Part shown: positions 35,115 through 44,134 of the stretch, one piece after another
Layout of the letters: every line of letters starts with the position of its first letter
Position numbering within the stretch: position 1 is the first letter of the stretch
The notes under the pieces: generated by a model
The model's database searches: none
Told to the model about the DNA's origin: nothing
Seen by the model: only the letters and a program-made list of their open reading frames with translations
Position numbers and translations under genes: made by a program
Assembly (NCBI GenBank): GCA_024695465.1
Contig: JAILID010000025.1
Location: 1 to 64,000 of the forward strand
DNA from: Lachnospiraceae bacterium
Lineage (GTDB): Bacteria; Bacillota; Clostridia; Lachnospirales; Lachnospiraceae
Reading direction: 5' to 3'
Length of the DNA stretch: 64,000 bases

Positions 35115-35747
35115 TCAAAAGCGGAGCAGTCTCTCTGGGAGCTGAAAACGCATTCTTTTCCCTGTTTTGGGATGCGTAAAAGAAAGCTCCGCCGCCGTAA
35201 GCAGAATCCCCCGATCCTTCTTATCTCCCGAAGCCCCGTACTTTATGTCCCCGGCTACAGGCATGCCCGCATGGGCCAGCTGGACCCGGATCTGATGATG
35301 CCTGCCGGTCTTTAAGGAAATGAAAAGCAGGTCCTCCCCCTTCTTTTCATAGGTCAGCAGCGCCCTTTTCGCGCCCCGGCTGCCCGGAGAGGCCGTCCGC
35401 GAGGTGTTGGTCCTGCCGTCCCTTATGAGATAGTCGCAAAGCTCGCCCCTTTCCTCCGGAATCCGCCCCTCCACGCGGGCCCTGTACATTTTCTCCATGC
35501 CGCCCTCCGCCAGCTCCTTCGAGAGGACCGCGGCGGAAGAAGCCGTCAGAGCCAGCAGCACCAGCCCATCCACCGGCTGATCGAGCCGATGGATCAGATG
35601 AAGCTCCGGAAGCTTTCCGTCTCTTTCATAAAAAAAGGCGCTAAGAAGCGACAAAAGATCCTTCTCCAGCCTTTTCTTTGTCTCCGCGGCCAGCCCCGCC
35701 TCCTTGTAAACCACGACAATCTCCCGGTCTTCATACAAAATCTCCAA
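35115..35747 (-). CDS. RluA-family pseudouridine synthase
   Basis: 210 residues, shorter than typical RluA/RluD (about 300), lacking an S4 domain. The catalytic motif is HRLDQPVDGLVLLA with the nucleophilic aspartate, slightly divergent from the usual HRLDxxTSG. Later LKTGRHHQIRVQLAHAG and AELSFTHPKTG match the family. It isomerises uridine in rRNA or tRNA; the target is unknown. TTG start at 35745-35747 follows GGAGGAG. No S4 domain may mean a narrower or tRNA target. Confidence 0.85.
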   Translation of the reverse strand: MEILYEDREIVVVYKEAGLAAETKKRLEKDLLSLLSAFFYERDGKLPELHLIHRLDQPVDGLVLLALTASSAAVLSKELAEGGMEKMYRARVEGRIPEERGELCDYLIRDGRTNTSRTASPGSRGAKRALLTYEKKGEDLLFISLKTGRHHQIRVQLAHAGMPVAGDIKYGASGDKKDRGILLTAAELSFTHPKTGKRMRFQLPERLLRF

Positions 35748-36266
35748 CTTCTATCTCCTCCAATTCTCTTTTCTCCGCCCGCAAACCCGGCTCAAAGTTC
35801 GGGAAGGGATGGAACGCAGCCTCACGATTATTTTAAACGCACATCAAGACGGCCGCCATATCGTTCTATCCCGATGATGGCGGCCGCTTAATGTTCAATG
35901 TTCAATTGACATTATCTCCGTTTCTGTATTTAGTTGTAGGAACCTTACCCTGTTTTTTTTGGGGGAAGGATATTAATTTATCTCAATTTTTATTTTCATT
36001 CCGGGCTCGCCTGACTCTTTGGAATCAGCTTAGAAAACTTTTATCCTGTTTAAGAACTTTGATTTTTTTCTGCCAAACGCCCTGTCCGCCTCCAAAACAG
36101 AACACCCAACCGATTATGAATCAATAATTCTTTTTTTCCGAACCGCCAGATAAGCTTTCTTTACAGCTAATCTTTCAACTTCGGGGGCAGATGATACTCA
36201 ATACGAAAGCCAGCTAGGATTTACTCTTTTCCCGGACCACATCTCTTTACGAGATTATATGACTTC

Positions 36267-36368
36267 TCATTGAACTTTTTTTGGGAATAGGTGATTCTCG
36301 CCTGGAACTGCCGGCTTCTGCCTTTTCATATTGAGGGGAAACCTGTACGGTTTTTCTAACACATCCAT
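36267..36368 (-). CDS. candidate 33-residue small protein
   Basis: ATG at 36366-36368 nine bases after GGAGG (36378-36382) and about 85 bases after the likely start of transcription. The product would be basic, starting MDVLEKPYRFPLNMKRQKP. A second ATG at 36375 reads another short frame but lies too close to the ribosome site. No family recognised; it may be a leader peptide or chance. Confidence 0.25.
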   Translation of the reverse strand: MDVLEKPYRFPLNMKRQKPAVPGENHLFPKKVQ

Positions 36369-36460
36369 TGGACATGCCCTCCTTTTCGATTTTGGAAATC
36401 TACTGTCGCTTTGGTTTCTGGTAGTCTTTTGTTTTGTTCTCTCCTTTGTTTGATGATGTT

Positions 36461-36489
36461 ATATTAACAGCTCCCGCCTAATTTGTCAA
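36461..36489 (-). promoter_or_regulatory. orphan near-consensus promoter
   Basis: TTGACA (36484-36489), exactly 17 bases, TAATAT (36461-36466), reading leftward away from the PucR-type gene into the gene-poor stretch. One of the strongest matches in the window, with no obvious gene to serve other than the pseudouridine synthase about 700 bases away. Confidence 0.65.
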
Positions 36490-36555
36490 CACTTTTTTTA
36501 AGAAATTTTTGATTTTTTATTTTCTTTCGGTTAATTGTTTTAATTGTATAGTCTA

Positions 36556-37482
36556 TTATATACTGTTTGAAGATTTCTCATTTTTTTCTTCCCTCAGGAA
36601 GCTCGCGATCATCGATGCGATCCGGAAGATCATCGCGTCCTCGAACACCCGGACGTCCAGCCCTGAGAGGTTCTTCAGCTTCTCCAGACGGTACACCAGC
36701 GTATTGCGGTGAATAAACAGCTTCCTGGCCGTCTCCGAGATATTCAGGTTGTTTTCAAAGAAAGCCTCCACCGTCAGGCGGGTCTCCTCATCAAGCTCTT
36801 CCGGCTTCTTATCGGAGAAAACCTCCCGCAGAAAGCGCCGGCACACATCCTCCGGCAGCCGATAGATCAGCTGTCCGATTCCCAGATGGCTGGACCTTAA
36901 GATCGTCTCGTTCATATAGAAGATCCGCCCGATCTCAAGGGCCAGGCAGGCTTCGCGGTAAGCCTCCGGAAGCCCCGCCAGATCCGGGACGCATTCGGAA
37001 AACGCGCAGCGGGCCCGGACCATGGCCTCCGCGTTCAGCATATCGATAATCGTCCGGGCAAAGCGGAGGGCGTCCGCCTCCTTCTGCGCCGCCGGGACCC
37101 TGCGGATGAGCGCGATCCGCTTCCCGTCCACCGGAACCATATGGTCCTGGCTCCTTCCGGCCGCAATCTGGCGCAGCACCATGAGCGCGCCCTCATCATT
37201 CACATTTTCCGTCTCGACGACGAAAACCTGCATCCGCCCCTCCGCGGGCAGATGCAGCCTCGCCGCGCCCTCGTAGACGCGGGAGAGCTCCAGCTGCCCG
37301 CCAAGAAGCTTCCTGAAATAAGCCGTCCGGCTGTTTTTTTCCCGGAAAGCTTCCGAGAGCAGCTTGATCTTCGCGGAGAGCTCCTCCGCGTCCGGGTTTT
37401 CATTTTCATCGAGGGAAAATGAAATGCCGGTCAGCCTGTTCAGTTCCCTTAGTTCTCTCTCCAGTTTTTCTTCAGGGGTCAT
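36556..37482 (-). CDS. PucR/CdaR-family transcriptional regulator
   Basis: 308 residues. The C-terminal PucR-type helix-turn-helix (about 240-295) reads FFENNLNISETARKLFIHRN, then TLVYRLEKL. The middle section (about 75-200) fits the GGDEF-like regulatory domain of CdaR proteins. It is the last gene of the leftward glucosidase operon, 12 bases after a lipoprotein gene, so it probably controls the local sugar genes or its own operon; its effector is unknown. Confidence 0.8.
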   Translation of the reverse strand: MTPEEKLERELRELNRLTGISFSLDENENPDAEELSAKIKLLSEAFREKNSRTAYFRKLLGGQLELSRVYEGAARLHLPAEGRMQVFVVETENVNDEGALMVLRQIAAGRSQDHMVPVDGKRIALIRRVPAAQKEADALRFARTIIDMLNAEAMVRARCAFSECVPDLAGLPEAYREACLALEIGRIFYMNETILRSSHLGIGQLIYRLPEDVCRRFLREVFSDKKPEELDEETRLTVEAFFENNLNISETARKLFIHRNTLVYRLEKLKNLSGLDVRVFEDAMIFRIASMIASFLREEKNEKSSNSI

Positions 37483-37494
37483 GTCTCTCCGCTC

Positions 37495-37965
37495 CTATTC
37501 GCCGTATCCGGCGCCCTTTGCAATCGGGGCCCACTTATCCTCTTCCCTGCACTGCATAACGATCAGCGCGGCGTCTTCTTCCAGAAAGCCGGTCATATCG
37601 TAAAGGATATTGAGATCCCCATCCAGCCCGGCTGCCTGCTCGTCTCCCAGATAATTGAAGTGAATATAATAGGCGGAGTCATCCGACTTCCGGGAAACCG
37701 TAGCGACGAAAGTCACGCCGGCGTCCTCTATGGTGTATTCGCTGAGCGTGTACTCATCATAGCCTTCTTCCGGCTCGTACTCTCCTCTCAGATCCCCGAA
37801 ATCGGCCGTCGGGAGGGCTCCTTCAGGCTCGGATTCCTCCATCACGGATTCCATCCCGTAGGAATCAGAATAATACGCAAACGGGCCGCAGCCCGTAAAC
37901 GCAAAAACCGCCAGCGCAAAAGCCGCCAGCTGCGCGCCTTTCACCTTTCGCCTTTTTCCTTCCAT
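37495..37965 (-). CDS. small lipoprotein of unknown function
   Basis: 156 residues. Signal peptide with lipobox AFTGC, an acidic linker rich in Glu/Tyr, then a compact beta-type domain (about 65-150) ending APIAKGAGYGE. No known family recognised. It is between the GH13 genes and the PucR-type regulator, so a role in sensing or holding saccharide at the surface is conceivable but unsupported. Confidence 0.6.
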   Translation of the reverse strand: MEGKRRKVKGAQLAAFALAVFAFTGCGPFAYYSDSYGMESVMEESEPEGALPTADFGDLRGEYEPEEGYDEYTLSEYTIEDAGVTFVATVSRKSDDSAYYIHFNYLGDEQAAGLDGDLNILYDMTGFLEEDAALIVMQCREEDKWAPIAKGAGYGE

Positions 37966-38020
37966 ATTGTCTGCTCCCTATTATGTCCTTTATCCTCCCC
38001 TTAAAGCTCCATTTCTCCCT

Positions 38021-39694
38021 TCAAAGCTTCTCAAGGATCAGGGCCTGATAGCCTTCAAGCTCCGCAGTTCCCTGCAGAAGCTCCGCCGCCGGCAGATTGG
38101 AAAGAAGCGTTTTCCAGCTTCCCTCCGGCAGGGGAAGGCTCCGCGCCTCCTTGCGGTAGTTGCCGAGAATGAGCAGTTTCTTTCCTCCTCCTTCCCGGAA
38201 GTAAGCCATGACCCGGGACCGGTCCGCAAGATAAGGCTCAAAGTCCCCATAGACCAGGATTTCCGCGTATGCGGGATTCTTGCGCAGGGCAATCAGCTTC
38301 TTATAATAATGCCAGACCGAATCCGGATCCGCCTGCTCATCCTCCAGGTTGATCGCGTCCTTATTGGGATTGACCCGGAGCCAGGGCTTCCCGCTGCAAA
38401 AGCCGGCGTTGTCCCCGGCGGTCCACTGGAAAGGAGTCCGGGCGTTGTCCCGCCCGTATTTTTCCACAAAATGAAGGGCTTCCCTCTCCGTAAATCCCGC
38501 CTCAAGGGCCAGCTTGTAGTTGTCGATGGAGGAAATGTCGTCCACCTCCTCGATGGAGGAGCAGGCTATGTTCTCCATGCCGAGCTCCTGGCCGGCGTAG
38601 ATCCAGGGCAGGCCCTTCACGTTGAAATAGAGCGTCGCAAGGAGCTTTTTGGCCGCCGCGTCCGCCTCCCCCTCCGGGATATAGCGGCTCACGCCCCGGG
38701 GCTCGTCGTGGTTTTCGATAATGTTGGAAATATATCCGATGTCTCCGATCTTCTTCTGCGTTGCGAAGACGCAGTTCCGGTAATCATCCGGCGTGCAGTC
38801 AATGTTCTCGTGCCAGCCGGCCTTGCTGCCGCCGAAGACCGTCTCCGCGAAATCAAACATAGTCGAGAAATAGCCGTTGTCCCCGATGAAATCCGGCAGC
38901 TCTTCCGCCTTCTCATTGAAGACCTCGCCTGCGGTAAAGGCGTCGTGGGGCGTGAAGCAGCGATCCCGCATCTCCCCCAGGAACTCCCCGACCCCCCTGG
39001 CTTCATGGAGCATTTTCCCGATATCGGCAAGGCCGTCCTCCCGGTCGGCCGGATAATCCTTAAAGGGCAGGGCCTTCTTGATGTTGATGATCGCGTCGAT
39101 CCGAAAGCCGGAAAGGCCCTTATCAAGCCACCAGTTGATCATCTTGTAGATCTCCTCCCGGAGGGCCGGATTCTCCCAGTTGAGATCCGGCTGTTTCCTG
39201 TGGAAGACATGGAGATAGCACTTGTCCGGATGCCCCGGCAGTACTTCCCAGACCGGGCCGCCGAAGTAGGAACGCCAGTTGCAGGGATATTTCCCGTCGA
39301 CGATGTCCCTGATATAGAAGAAGCGGCCGTAAGGCCCGTCCGGATCCTCGCAGGCCTTCTTGAACCACTCGTGCTCGTCGGAGCAGTGGTTGACCACCAG
39401 ATCCATCAGGATGTGGAGATCCCGTTTTTTGGCTTCGGCCAGCAGCTCCTCCATGTCGGCCATCGTCCCGAAGCGGGGATCGATGTTATAGTAATCCGCG
39501 ATATCGTAGCCCTGGTCGGCCAGCGGGGAGACGTAAATCGGGGAGAGCCAGATGATATCGACGCCCAGCTCCTTCAGGTAATCAAGCTTCCGGATAATTC
39601 CCCGAAGGTCGCCGATCCCGTCCCCATCGGTGTCGAGAAAGCTTTTCGGGTAGATCTGATAGGCAACTTTGCCGTGCCACCATTTTCTAAGCAT
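38021..39694 (-). CDS. GH13 alpha-glucosidase (oligo-1,6-glucosidase type), second copy
   Basis: 557 residues, a cytosolic (beta/alpha)8 amylase-fold enzyme. The four GH13 regions are MDLVVNHCSDEH, GFRIDAI with the nucleophile aspartate, TAGEV with the acid/base glutamate, and IIENHDEPR with the third acid. FLDTDGDGIGDLRGI matches the calcium-like loop. Such enzymes hydrolyse isomaltose-type or short alpha-glucan products. It lies 18 bases after the sister GH13 gene, with which it is clearly paralogous but diverged, suggesting different substrates. Confidence 0.9.
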   Translation of the reverse strand: MLRKWWHGKVAYQIYPKSFLDTDGDGIGDLRGIIRKLDYLKELGVDIIWLSPIYVSPLADQGYDIADYYNIDPRFGTMADMEELLAEAKKRDLHILMDLVVNHCSDEHEWFKKACEDPDGPYGRFFYIRDIVDGKYPCNWRSYFGGPVWEVLPGHPDKCYLHVFHRKQPDLNWENPALREEIYKMINWWLDKGLSGFRIDAIINIKKALPFKDYPADREDGLADIGKMLHEARGVGEFLGEMRDRCFTPHDAFTAGEVFNEKAEELPDFIGDNGYFSTMFDFAETVFGGSKAGWHENIDCTPDDYRNCVFATQKKIGDIGYISNIIENHDEPRGVSRYIPEGEADAAAKKLLATLYFNVKGLPWIYAGQELGMENIACSSIEEVDDISSIDNYKLALEAGFTEREALHFVEKYGRDNARTPFQWTAGDNAGFCSGKPWLRVNPNKDAINLEDEQADPDSVWHYYKKLIALRKNPAYAEILVYGDFEPYLADRSRVMAYFREGGGKKLLILGNYRKEARSLPLPEGSWKTLLSNLPAAELLQGTAELEGYQALILEKL

Positions 39695-39712
39695 ACCGTA
39701 TCCTCCCTTTTT

Positions 39713-41386
39713 TCAGGAAATGAAAACCGCTCTCGCCTCATAGGGCTGCAAGATGCCGGCTTTATGCGTTTTATAATTGGAAATCAGCTCCTCGTCCTCC
39801 CCGCCAAAAAGCCCGCAGGGAAGCTCCCTGTCCGTCCAGTTGCAGGCGACCCTCAGGGTTCTGCCGTCCAGAGTCCTCTGGAAGGCGTAGATCTCTTCAT
39901 TTTCCGGAAGAAGCCCTTCAAAGCTCCCGTAGACGATGACCGGGTTCCTGCGGCGAAGCTCGATCAGCTTTTTATAATAATAGAAGACAGAATCCGGGTC
40001 GGCCAGGGCCGCCTTCGCGTTGATGGCCTTATAGTTGGGATTCACCTTGATCCAGGGAGTCCCAGTGCTAAAGCCGGCGTTCGGCGAATCGTCCCATTGC
40101 ATGGGCGTCCGGGCGTTGTCCCGGCTCACCGCATTGAAGCAGGCCAGCATGTACTCCGGGGAAATGAAGTGATTGTCGACAACGTTCTGCTTCCAGGCGT
40201 TTATGACTTCGATGTCCCTGAATTCGCTGATATCCTCCCAGGGCGCGTTGGTCATCCCCAGCTCCTCCCCCTGATAGATGTAGGGCGTCCCCTTCATCAT
40301 ATGGAGGCAGGTCGCGAGCATCTTGGCGGAAAGGACCCGCCACTCTTCGCTGTCGTTTCCGAAGCGGGAGACGGCCCGGGGCTGGTCGTGGTTGTCCCAG
40401 TAGAGGGAATTCCAGGCCTTCCCTTCAAGCCCGGTCTGCCACTTGTTGAAGATCGCCCGGATCGCCGGCATGGTCGGATGCTCAACGGTCCACTTGCCGT
40501 AGGGATTGTTACGGCCGGGGGTGCCGTCCACATGTTCAAAATGAAAGACCATGTTCAGCTCGCTCCCATCGGCGTTCGCGTATTTTTTGGCCTCCTCCAG
40601 CGTCACGCCGGCGGCTTCGCCCACTGTCAGAAGGTCGTAATGAGAAAGGACCCGGGTCCTCATTTCCCGCAGGAACTCGTGAACGCGGGGACCGTTGCAT
40701 ACATAGGGGGTCGGGCTGCCGTAGAGGCCCCCGTTCGTCTCCCCGTCAGGGAAAGCCTGATCCTTCGAGATCATGCTGATGACGTCCATGCGGAAACCAT
40801 CGATCCCCTTCTCGCACCAGAAAGTCATCATGTCGCAGACCGCGTCCCTGACCCGGGGATTCTCCCAGTTGAGGTCGGGCTGCTTCTTCGAGAAGAGATG
40901 GAGGTAATACTGGCCGGTCGCCTCATCCTTCTGCCAGGCGGATCCGGAGAAGCAGGAAGCCCAGTTGTTGGGAGCCCGGCCGTCCCGGCCGTCCTTCCAA
41001 ATATACCAGTCCCGCTTTTCATTTTCAAGGGAAGACCGGCTCATAAGGAACCAGGGATGCTCATCGGAGGTGTGATTGACCACCAGATCCATGACAATCT
41101 TAAGGCCCAGCCGGTGGGCCTCATCAAGCATCCGGTCAAAATCCTCCATGCTGCCGAAATCGTCCATAATGTCCCGGTAGTCGGAGATATCGTAACCGTT
41201 GTCGTCGTTCGGGGATTTGTAGACCGGGGAGAGCCAGATGACGTCCGCGCCCAGCTCCTTTATGTAAGGCAGCCGGGCCGTTATACCCCCGATATCGCCG
41301 ATCCCGTCCCCGTTCGAATCCGAAAAGCTCCTTGGATAGATCTGGTAGATGACCGCTTCCTTCCACCAGGCGCGCTGTTCTTTCAT
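39713..41386 (-). CDS. GH13 alpha-glucosidase, first copy
   Basis: Start placed at ATG 41384-41386 after AAGGAGGG (557 residues); the frame extends upstream to 41458 without support. GH13 motifs: MDLVVNHTSDEH, GFRMDVI, TVGEA and YWDNHDQPR. Compared with the downstream copy it has the more usual NHDQPR. First gene of the leftward operon and divergent from a sugar ABC transporter, so it probably cleaves imported alpha-glucosides such as isomaltose, sucrose or trehalose analogues. Confidence 0.91.
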   Translation of the reverse strand: MKEQRAWWKEAVIYQIYPRSFSDSNGDGIGDIGGITARLPYIKELGADVIWLSPVYKSPNDDNGYDISDYRDIMDDFGSMEDFDRMLDEAHRLGLKIVMDLVVNHTSDEHPWFLMSRSSLENEKRDWYIWKDGRDGRAPNNWASCFSGSAWQKDEATGQYYLHLFSKKQPDLNWENPRVRDAVCDMMTFWCEKGIDGFRMDVISMISKDQAFPDGETNGGLYGSPTPYVCNGPRVHEFLREMRTRVLSHYDLLTVGEAAGVTLEEAKKYANADGSELNMVFHFEHVDGTPGRNNPYGKWTVEHPTMPAIRAIFNKWQTGLEGKAWNSLYWDNHDQPRAVSRFGNDSEEWRVLSAKMLATCLHMMKGTPYIYQGEELGMTNAPWEDISEFRDIEVINAWKQNVVDNHFISPEYMLACFNAVSRDNARTPMQWDDSPNAGFSTGTPWIKVNPNYKAINAKAALADPDSVFYYYKKLIELRRRNPVIVYGSFEGLLPENEEIYAFQRTLDGRTLRVACNWTDRELPCGLFGGEDEELISNYKTHKAGILQPYEARAVFIS

Positions 41387-41577
41387 TGTACCCTCCTTGC
41401 TTTGTGATTGCTGATTGACGCCTTCTATGAACATACATGGTTTTCCTTCGGAGCGCAAGTGTTTCCCGCATGAATCCTAAATTTTTTCGTTTCCCGCAAG
41501 GCTTCCGGGAGCAGATGGAAATGAAAAGCCTTTTTGAGCATAAGGCTAATAATTTCGCCCGAAAAGCAATTCCCGTA

Positions 41578-41606
41578 TTGCATTTTGCACAGAATGATGT
41601 TAGTAT
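41578..41606 (+). promoter_or_regulatory. promoter of the sugar ABC transporter operon
   Basis: TTGCAT (41578-41583), 17 bases, TAGTAT (41601-41606), about 57 bases before the start codon, in the divergent region shared with the glucosidase operon. Confidence 0.55.
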
Positions 41607-41662
41607 TCTTTTGTATACATCCGGTTTTCTATCGAGCCGGAAATCAAAAAAGGAGGATAGAT

Positions 41663-43006
41663 ATGAAAAGAAAAATACTGGCAACAACCCTTATCGGAGC
41701 AATGGCCGCGGCCCTGGCTGCCTGCGGCGGCGGAACGGAATCCGCTTCCACAAACAGCGGGACAACGGAATCCGCGGCAACGGAATCCAAGACAACGGAG
41801 ACATCCGGCGGCGATTATGACCTCCGCCTTGTCAACGGCAAGATTGAAGTAGACGCCCAGCTCAAGAACCTGGCCGCCGCTTACGAGAAAGAAACCGGCG
41901 TCAAGGTCCAGATCGAGTCCATGGGTGGCGGCATCGACATCCAGGGAACCTTGAAGGGCTACTATCAGGCCGACAACATGCCTGACATCTTCGTCAACGG
42001 CGGCGACACCGACTTCGCCAACTGGGACGGCCTCCTCGTCGACATGAGCGGCGAGGCCTGGGTGGATGACACCGAGGCCGAGTATGTCAGCGCAGACGGC
42101 AAGGTTCTCGGCTTCCCCTACACCACCGAAGCGATCGGTCTTGCCTACAACGCGGACATCCTCGAGAAGGCCGGCATCGATCCGGCATCGATCACGAGCC
42201 CGGATGCCCTGAAGGCTATGTTTGAAACCATCGACGCGAAGAAGGACGAGCTCGGCCTTACGGCTGTTATCGGCTACTGCGCGGAGGCGACGAACCTTTA
42301 CTGGTCCACCGGCAACCACCTCTTCGGCATCTACGAGGACGGCGGCCTTGAGAGAGACGACACGACTTATTTCGATCTGCTCTCCGACGGAGGAAAGATC
42401 GACGCGGAGCGCTTCGCGGCTTACGCTGAAATGATCGCCCTCTTCAACCAGTACTCGGATCCCTCCCTCCTCGTCTCCGGAACCTATGATCAGCAGATCC
42501 TCAACTTCGCTTCCGGCAAGTACGCTTTCGTGACCCAGGGTTCCTGGATCGGGGCTACCATGACCTCCGACGACGCGGACGCCTATGCGGAAGCCGGCAA
42601 TTTCAAGGTCGGGATGCTGCCCTACGCTTTCCTGGACGGCATCGACACGATCCAGACCAACTCCCCGTCCTGGTGGGCTGTCTTCGACAATGACAACGCC
42701 CAGAAGGCCAAGGATTTCCTCGCATGGTGCGCAGGCGACGCGGGACAGAAGATCCTCGTCGAGGAAGCCGGCTTCATCAGCCCCTTCACATCCTGCAGCT
42801 ATGTCGCCGCGGATCCCTTCGCCGAGACCATCTCCTCCTACACCGCAGCCGGCAAGACCTCTGCATGGCACTGGCTCGGCAACAAAGAAGGACTTGCCCA
42901 GAACGCCCTCGGCGTTGTTTACCAGGATTTCGCCAGCGGCGGACTGGATACCGAAGGCTTCTGCAACGCGGTTGCCCAGGTCTGCTCCCAGTATTACGCT
43001 TCATAA
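41663..43006 (+). CDS. sugar-binding lipoprotein of an ABC transporter
   Basis: Start at ATG 41663 after AGGAGG (447 residues). The signal peptide ends in lipobox ALAAC, followed by a Thr/Ser/Glu linker. The mature domain is a type-1 extracellular solute-binding protein of the maltose family: GKIEVDAQLKNLAAAYEKET, then DIFVNGGDTDFANWDG, and TQGSWIGATM near the hinge. The two permeases follow; no ATPase is encoded here, so a shared MsmK/MalK-type ATPase elsewhere is likely. Adjacent glucosidases suggest an alpha-glucoside ligand. Confidence 0.9.
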   Translation: MKRKILATTLIGAMAAALAACGGGTESASTNSGTTESAATESKTTETSGGDYDLRLVNGKIEVDAQLKNLAAAYEKETGVKVQIESMGGGIDIQGTLKGYYQADNMPDIFVNGGDTDFANWDGLLVDMSGEAWVDDTEAEYVSADGKVLGFPYTTEAIGLAYNADILEKAGIDPASITSPDALKAMFETIDAKKDELGLTAVIGYCAEATNLYWSTGNHLFGIYEDGGLERDDTTYFDLLSDGGKIDAERFAAYAEMIALFNQYSDPSLLVSGTYDQQILNFASGKYAFVTQGSWIGATMTSDDADAYAEAGNFKVGMLPYAFLDGIDTIQTNSPSWWAVFDNDNAQKAKDFLAWCAGDAGQKILVEEAGFISPFTSCSYVAADPFAETISSYTAAGKTSAWHWLGNKEGLAQNALGVVYQDFASGGLDTEGFCNAVAQVCSQYYAS

Positions 43007-43027
43007 GACGCGCTTAACTGTATCGGA

Positions 43028-43052
43028 CGGGCGGCGGGGTGACCGCCGCCCG
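43028..43052 (+). terminator. intercistronic stem-loop after the sugar-binding protein
   Basis: Ten-base-pair stem CGGGCGGCGG/CCGCCGCCCG with a five-base loop, then CCTTTTCT. Positioned between binding protein and permease. Confidence 0.7.
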
Positions 43053-43081
43053 CCTTTTCTCTTTGTATAACAGGGGGTACC

Positions 43082-44134
43082 ATGAATCAGAATAAAGCTC
43101 AGAAAAAGCTTCTGGCCGCCGCGTTCCTGGCTGCCGGAGCGATACTCCTCATCGCCTCTTTAGGCATGGACTTTGCCGGCAGCGGCAGCGCCATGAGGGG
43201 TCCCATGCTTATCATCGGCATCATTGCCTTCTTTGCCGGACTCTATCTCTTCCCGACAGAGAAGCATCACCGGAAGATCGTCTACATCATCTTCCTCTTC
43301 CCGCTGCTCTTTACCTTCGGCGTAACGGTCATCATCCCGCTGCTGCTCGGCATCGGCTACTCCTTCACGGACTGGACCGGCATCCGCTTTACGCAGTTTG
43401 TAGGATTTTCCAACTACGCCTCCATGTTCAAGGATCCGGCCTTCATCTACTCGATCCTCATCACCTTTGTCTTTGTGGTCATGAACATCATCCTGGTCAA
43501 CCTGATCGCCTTCCTGCTCGCCCTTCTCTGCACCTCCGGGATTAAAGGGCAGGGCTTCTTCCGGGCCTCCTACTTCCTGCCCAACCTGATCGGCGGCATC
43601 GTTCTCGGCTACATCTGGCAATTCGTTTTCAATAACGTCCTCATCAACATGACCGGAGGGATCTCCCTGCTCTCAAAATCAAAATCAGCCATGATGGCCA
43701 TCGTCGTCGTCTATATATGGCAGTACGCCGGCTACATCATGCTCATCTACGTAACGGGCCTTACCCAGGTTCCCAAGGATGTGCTGGAAGCCGCGCAGAT
43801 CGACGGGGCCAACGCGCTGGAAACGCTGTTCAACATCAAGATTCCGATGATCGCCTCCACGGTCACCATCTGCACTTTCCTGACCCTGACCTCAGCCTTC
43901 AAGCAATTCGACGTCAACATGGCCTTAACGAACGGCGCCGGCTCGGTTCCGAATTTCATGGGCAACTACCTCTCGAACGGAACCCAGATGCTGGCCCTCA
44001 ACATCTACAACACGGCCATCGCCAAAAACTCCTATGCGCTGGGCCAGGCCAAAGCGGTCCTCTTCTTTATCATCCTTGCCATCGTCTCACTGATCCAGGT
44101 CCGCATATCCAATAAGAAGGAGGTGGAAATGTAA
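43082..44134 (+). CDS. sugar ABC transporter permease, MalF type
   Basis: 350 residues. Two extra N-terminal helices precede the six-helix core; the coupling loop EAAQIDGANALETLFNIKIP contacts the ATPase. Its TAA overlaps the start of the next permease by one base. Confidence 0.9.
   Translation: MNQNKAQKKLLAAAFLAAGAILLIASLGMDFAGSGSAMRGPMLIIGIIAFFAGLYLFPTEKHHRKIVYIIFLFPLLFTFGVTVIIPLLLGIGYSFTDWTGIRFTQFVGFSNYASMFKDPAFIYSILITFVFVVMNIILVNLIAFLLALLCTSGIKGQGFFRASYFLPNLIGGIVLGYIWQFVFNNVLINMTGGISLLSKSKSAMMAIVVVYIWQYAGYIMLIYVTGLTQVPKDVLEAAQIDGANALETLFNIKIPMIASTVTICTFLTLTSAFKQFDVNMALTNGAGSVPNFMGNYLSNGTQMLALNIYNTAIAKNSYALGQAKAVLFFIILAIVSLIQVRISNKKEVEM

Larger units (their letters stand above)
35748..36555. 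other. AT-rich intergenic stretch of about 800 bases
   Basis: No convincing long gene on either strand. It holds a GC hairpin (CGGCCGCCAT near 35853 with ATGGCGGCCG near 35879), several T runs, a strong leftward promoter at 36461-36489 and a candidate small ORF. Composition differs from the flanking genes, suggesting acquired or decayed DNA. Confidence 0.6.

Noticed and set aside
35748..36555. Group II intron or insertion-sequence remnant
   Set aside because: I found no domain V-like hairpin, no terminal inverted repeats and no recognisable transposase or maturase fragment; only the composition is suggestive.
37967..41407. Very long open frame (1146 residues) on the plus strand
   Set aside because: It lies antisense to two clear GH13 genes and its product has no recognisable domain; long shadow frames are expected with this GC-biased codon use.
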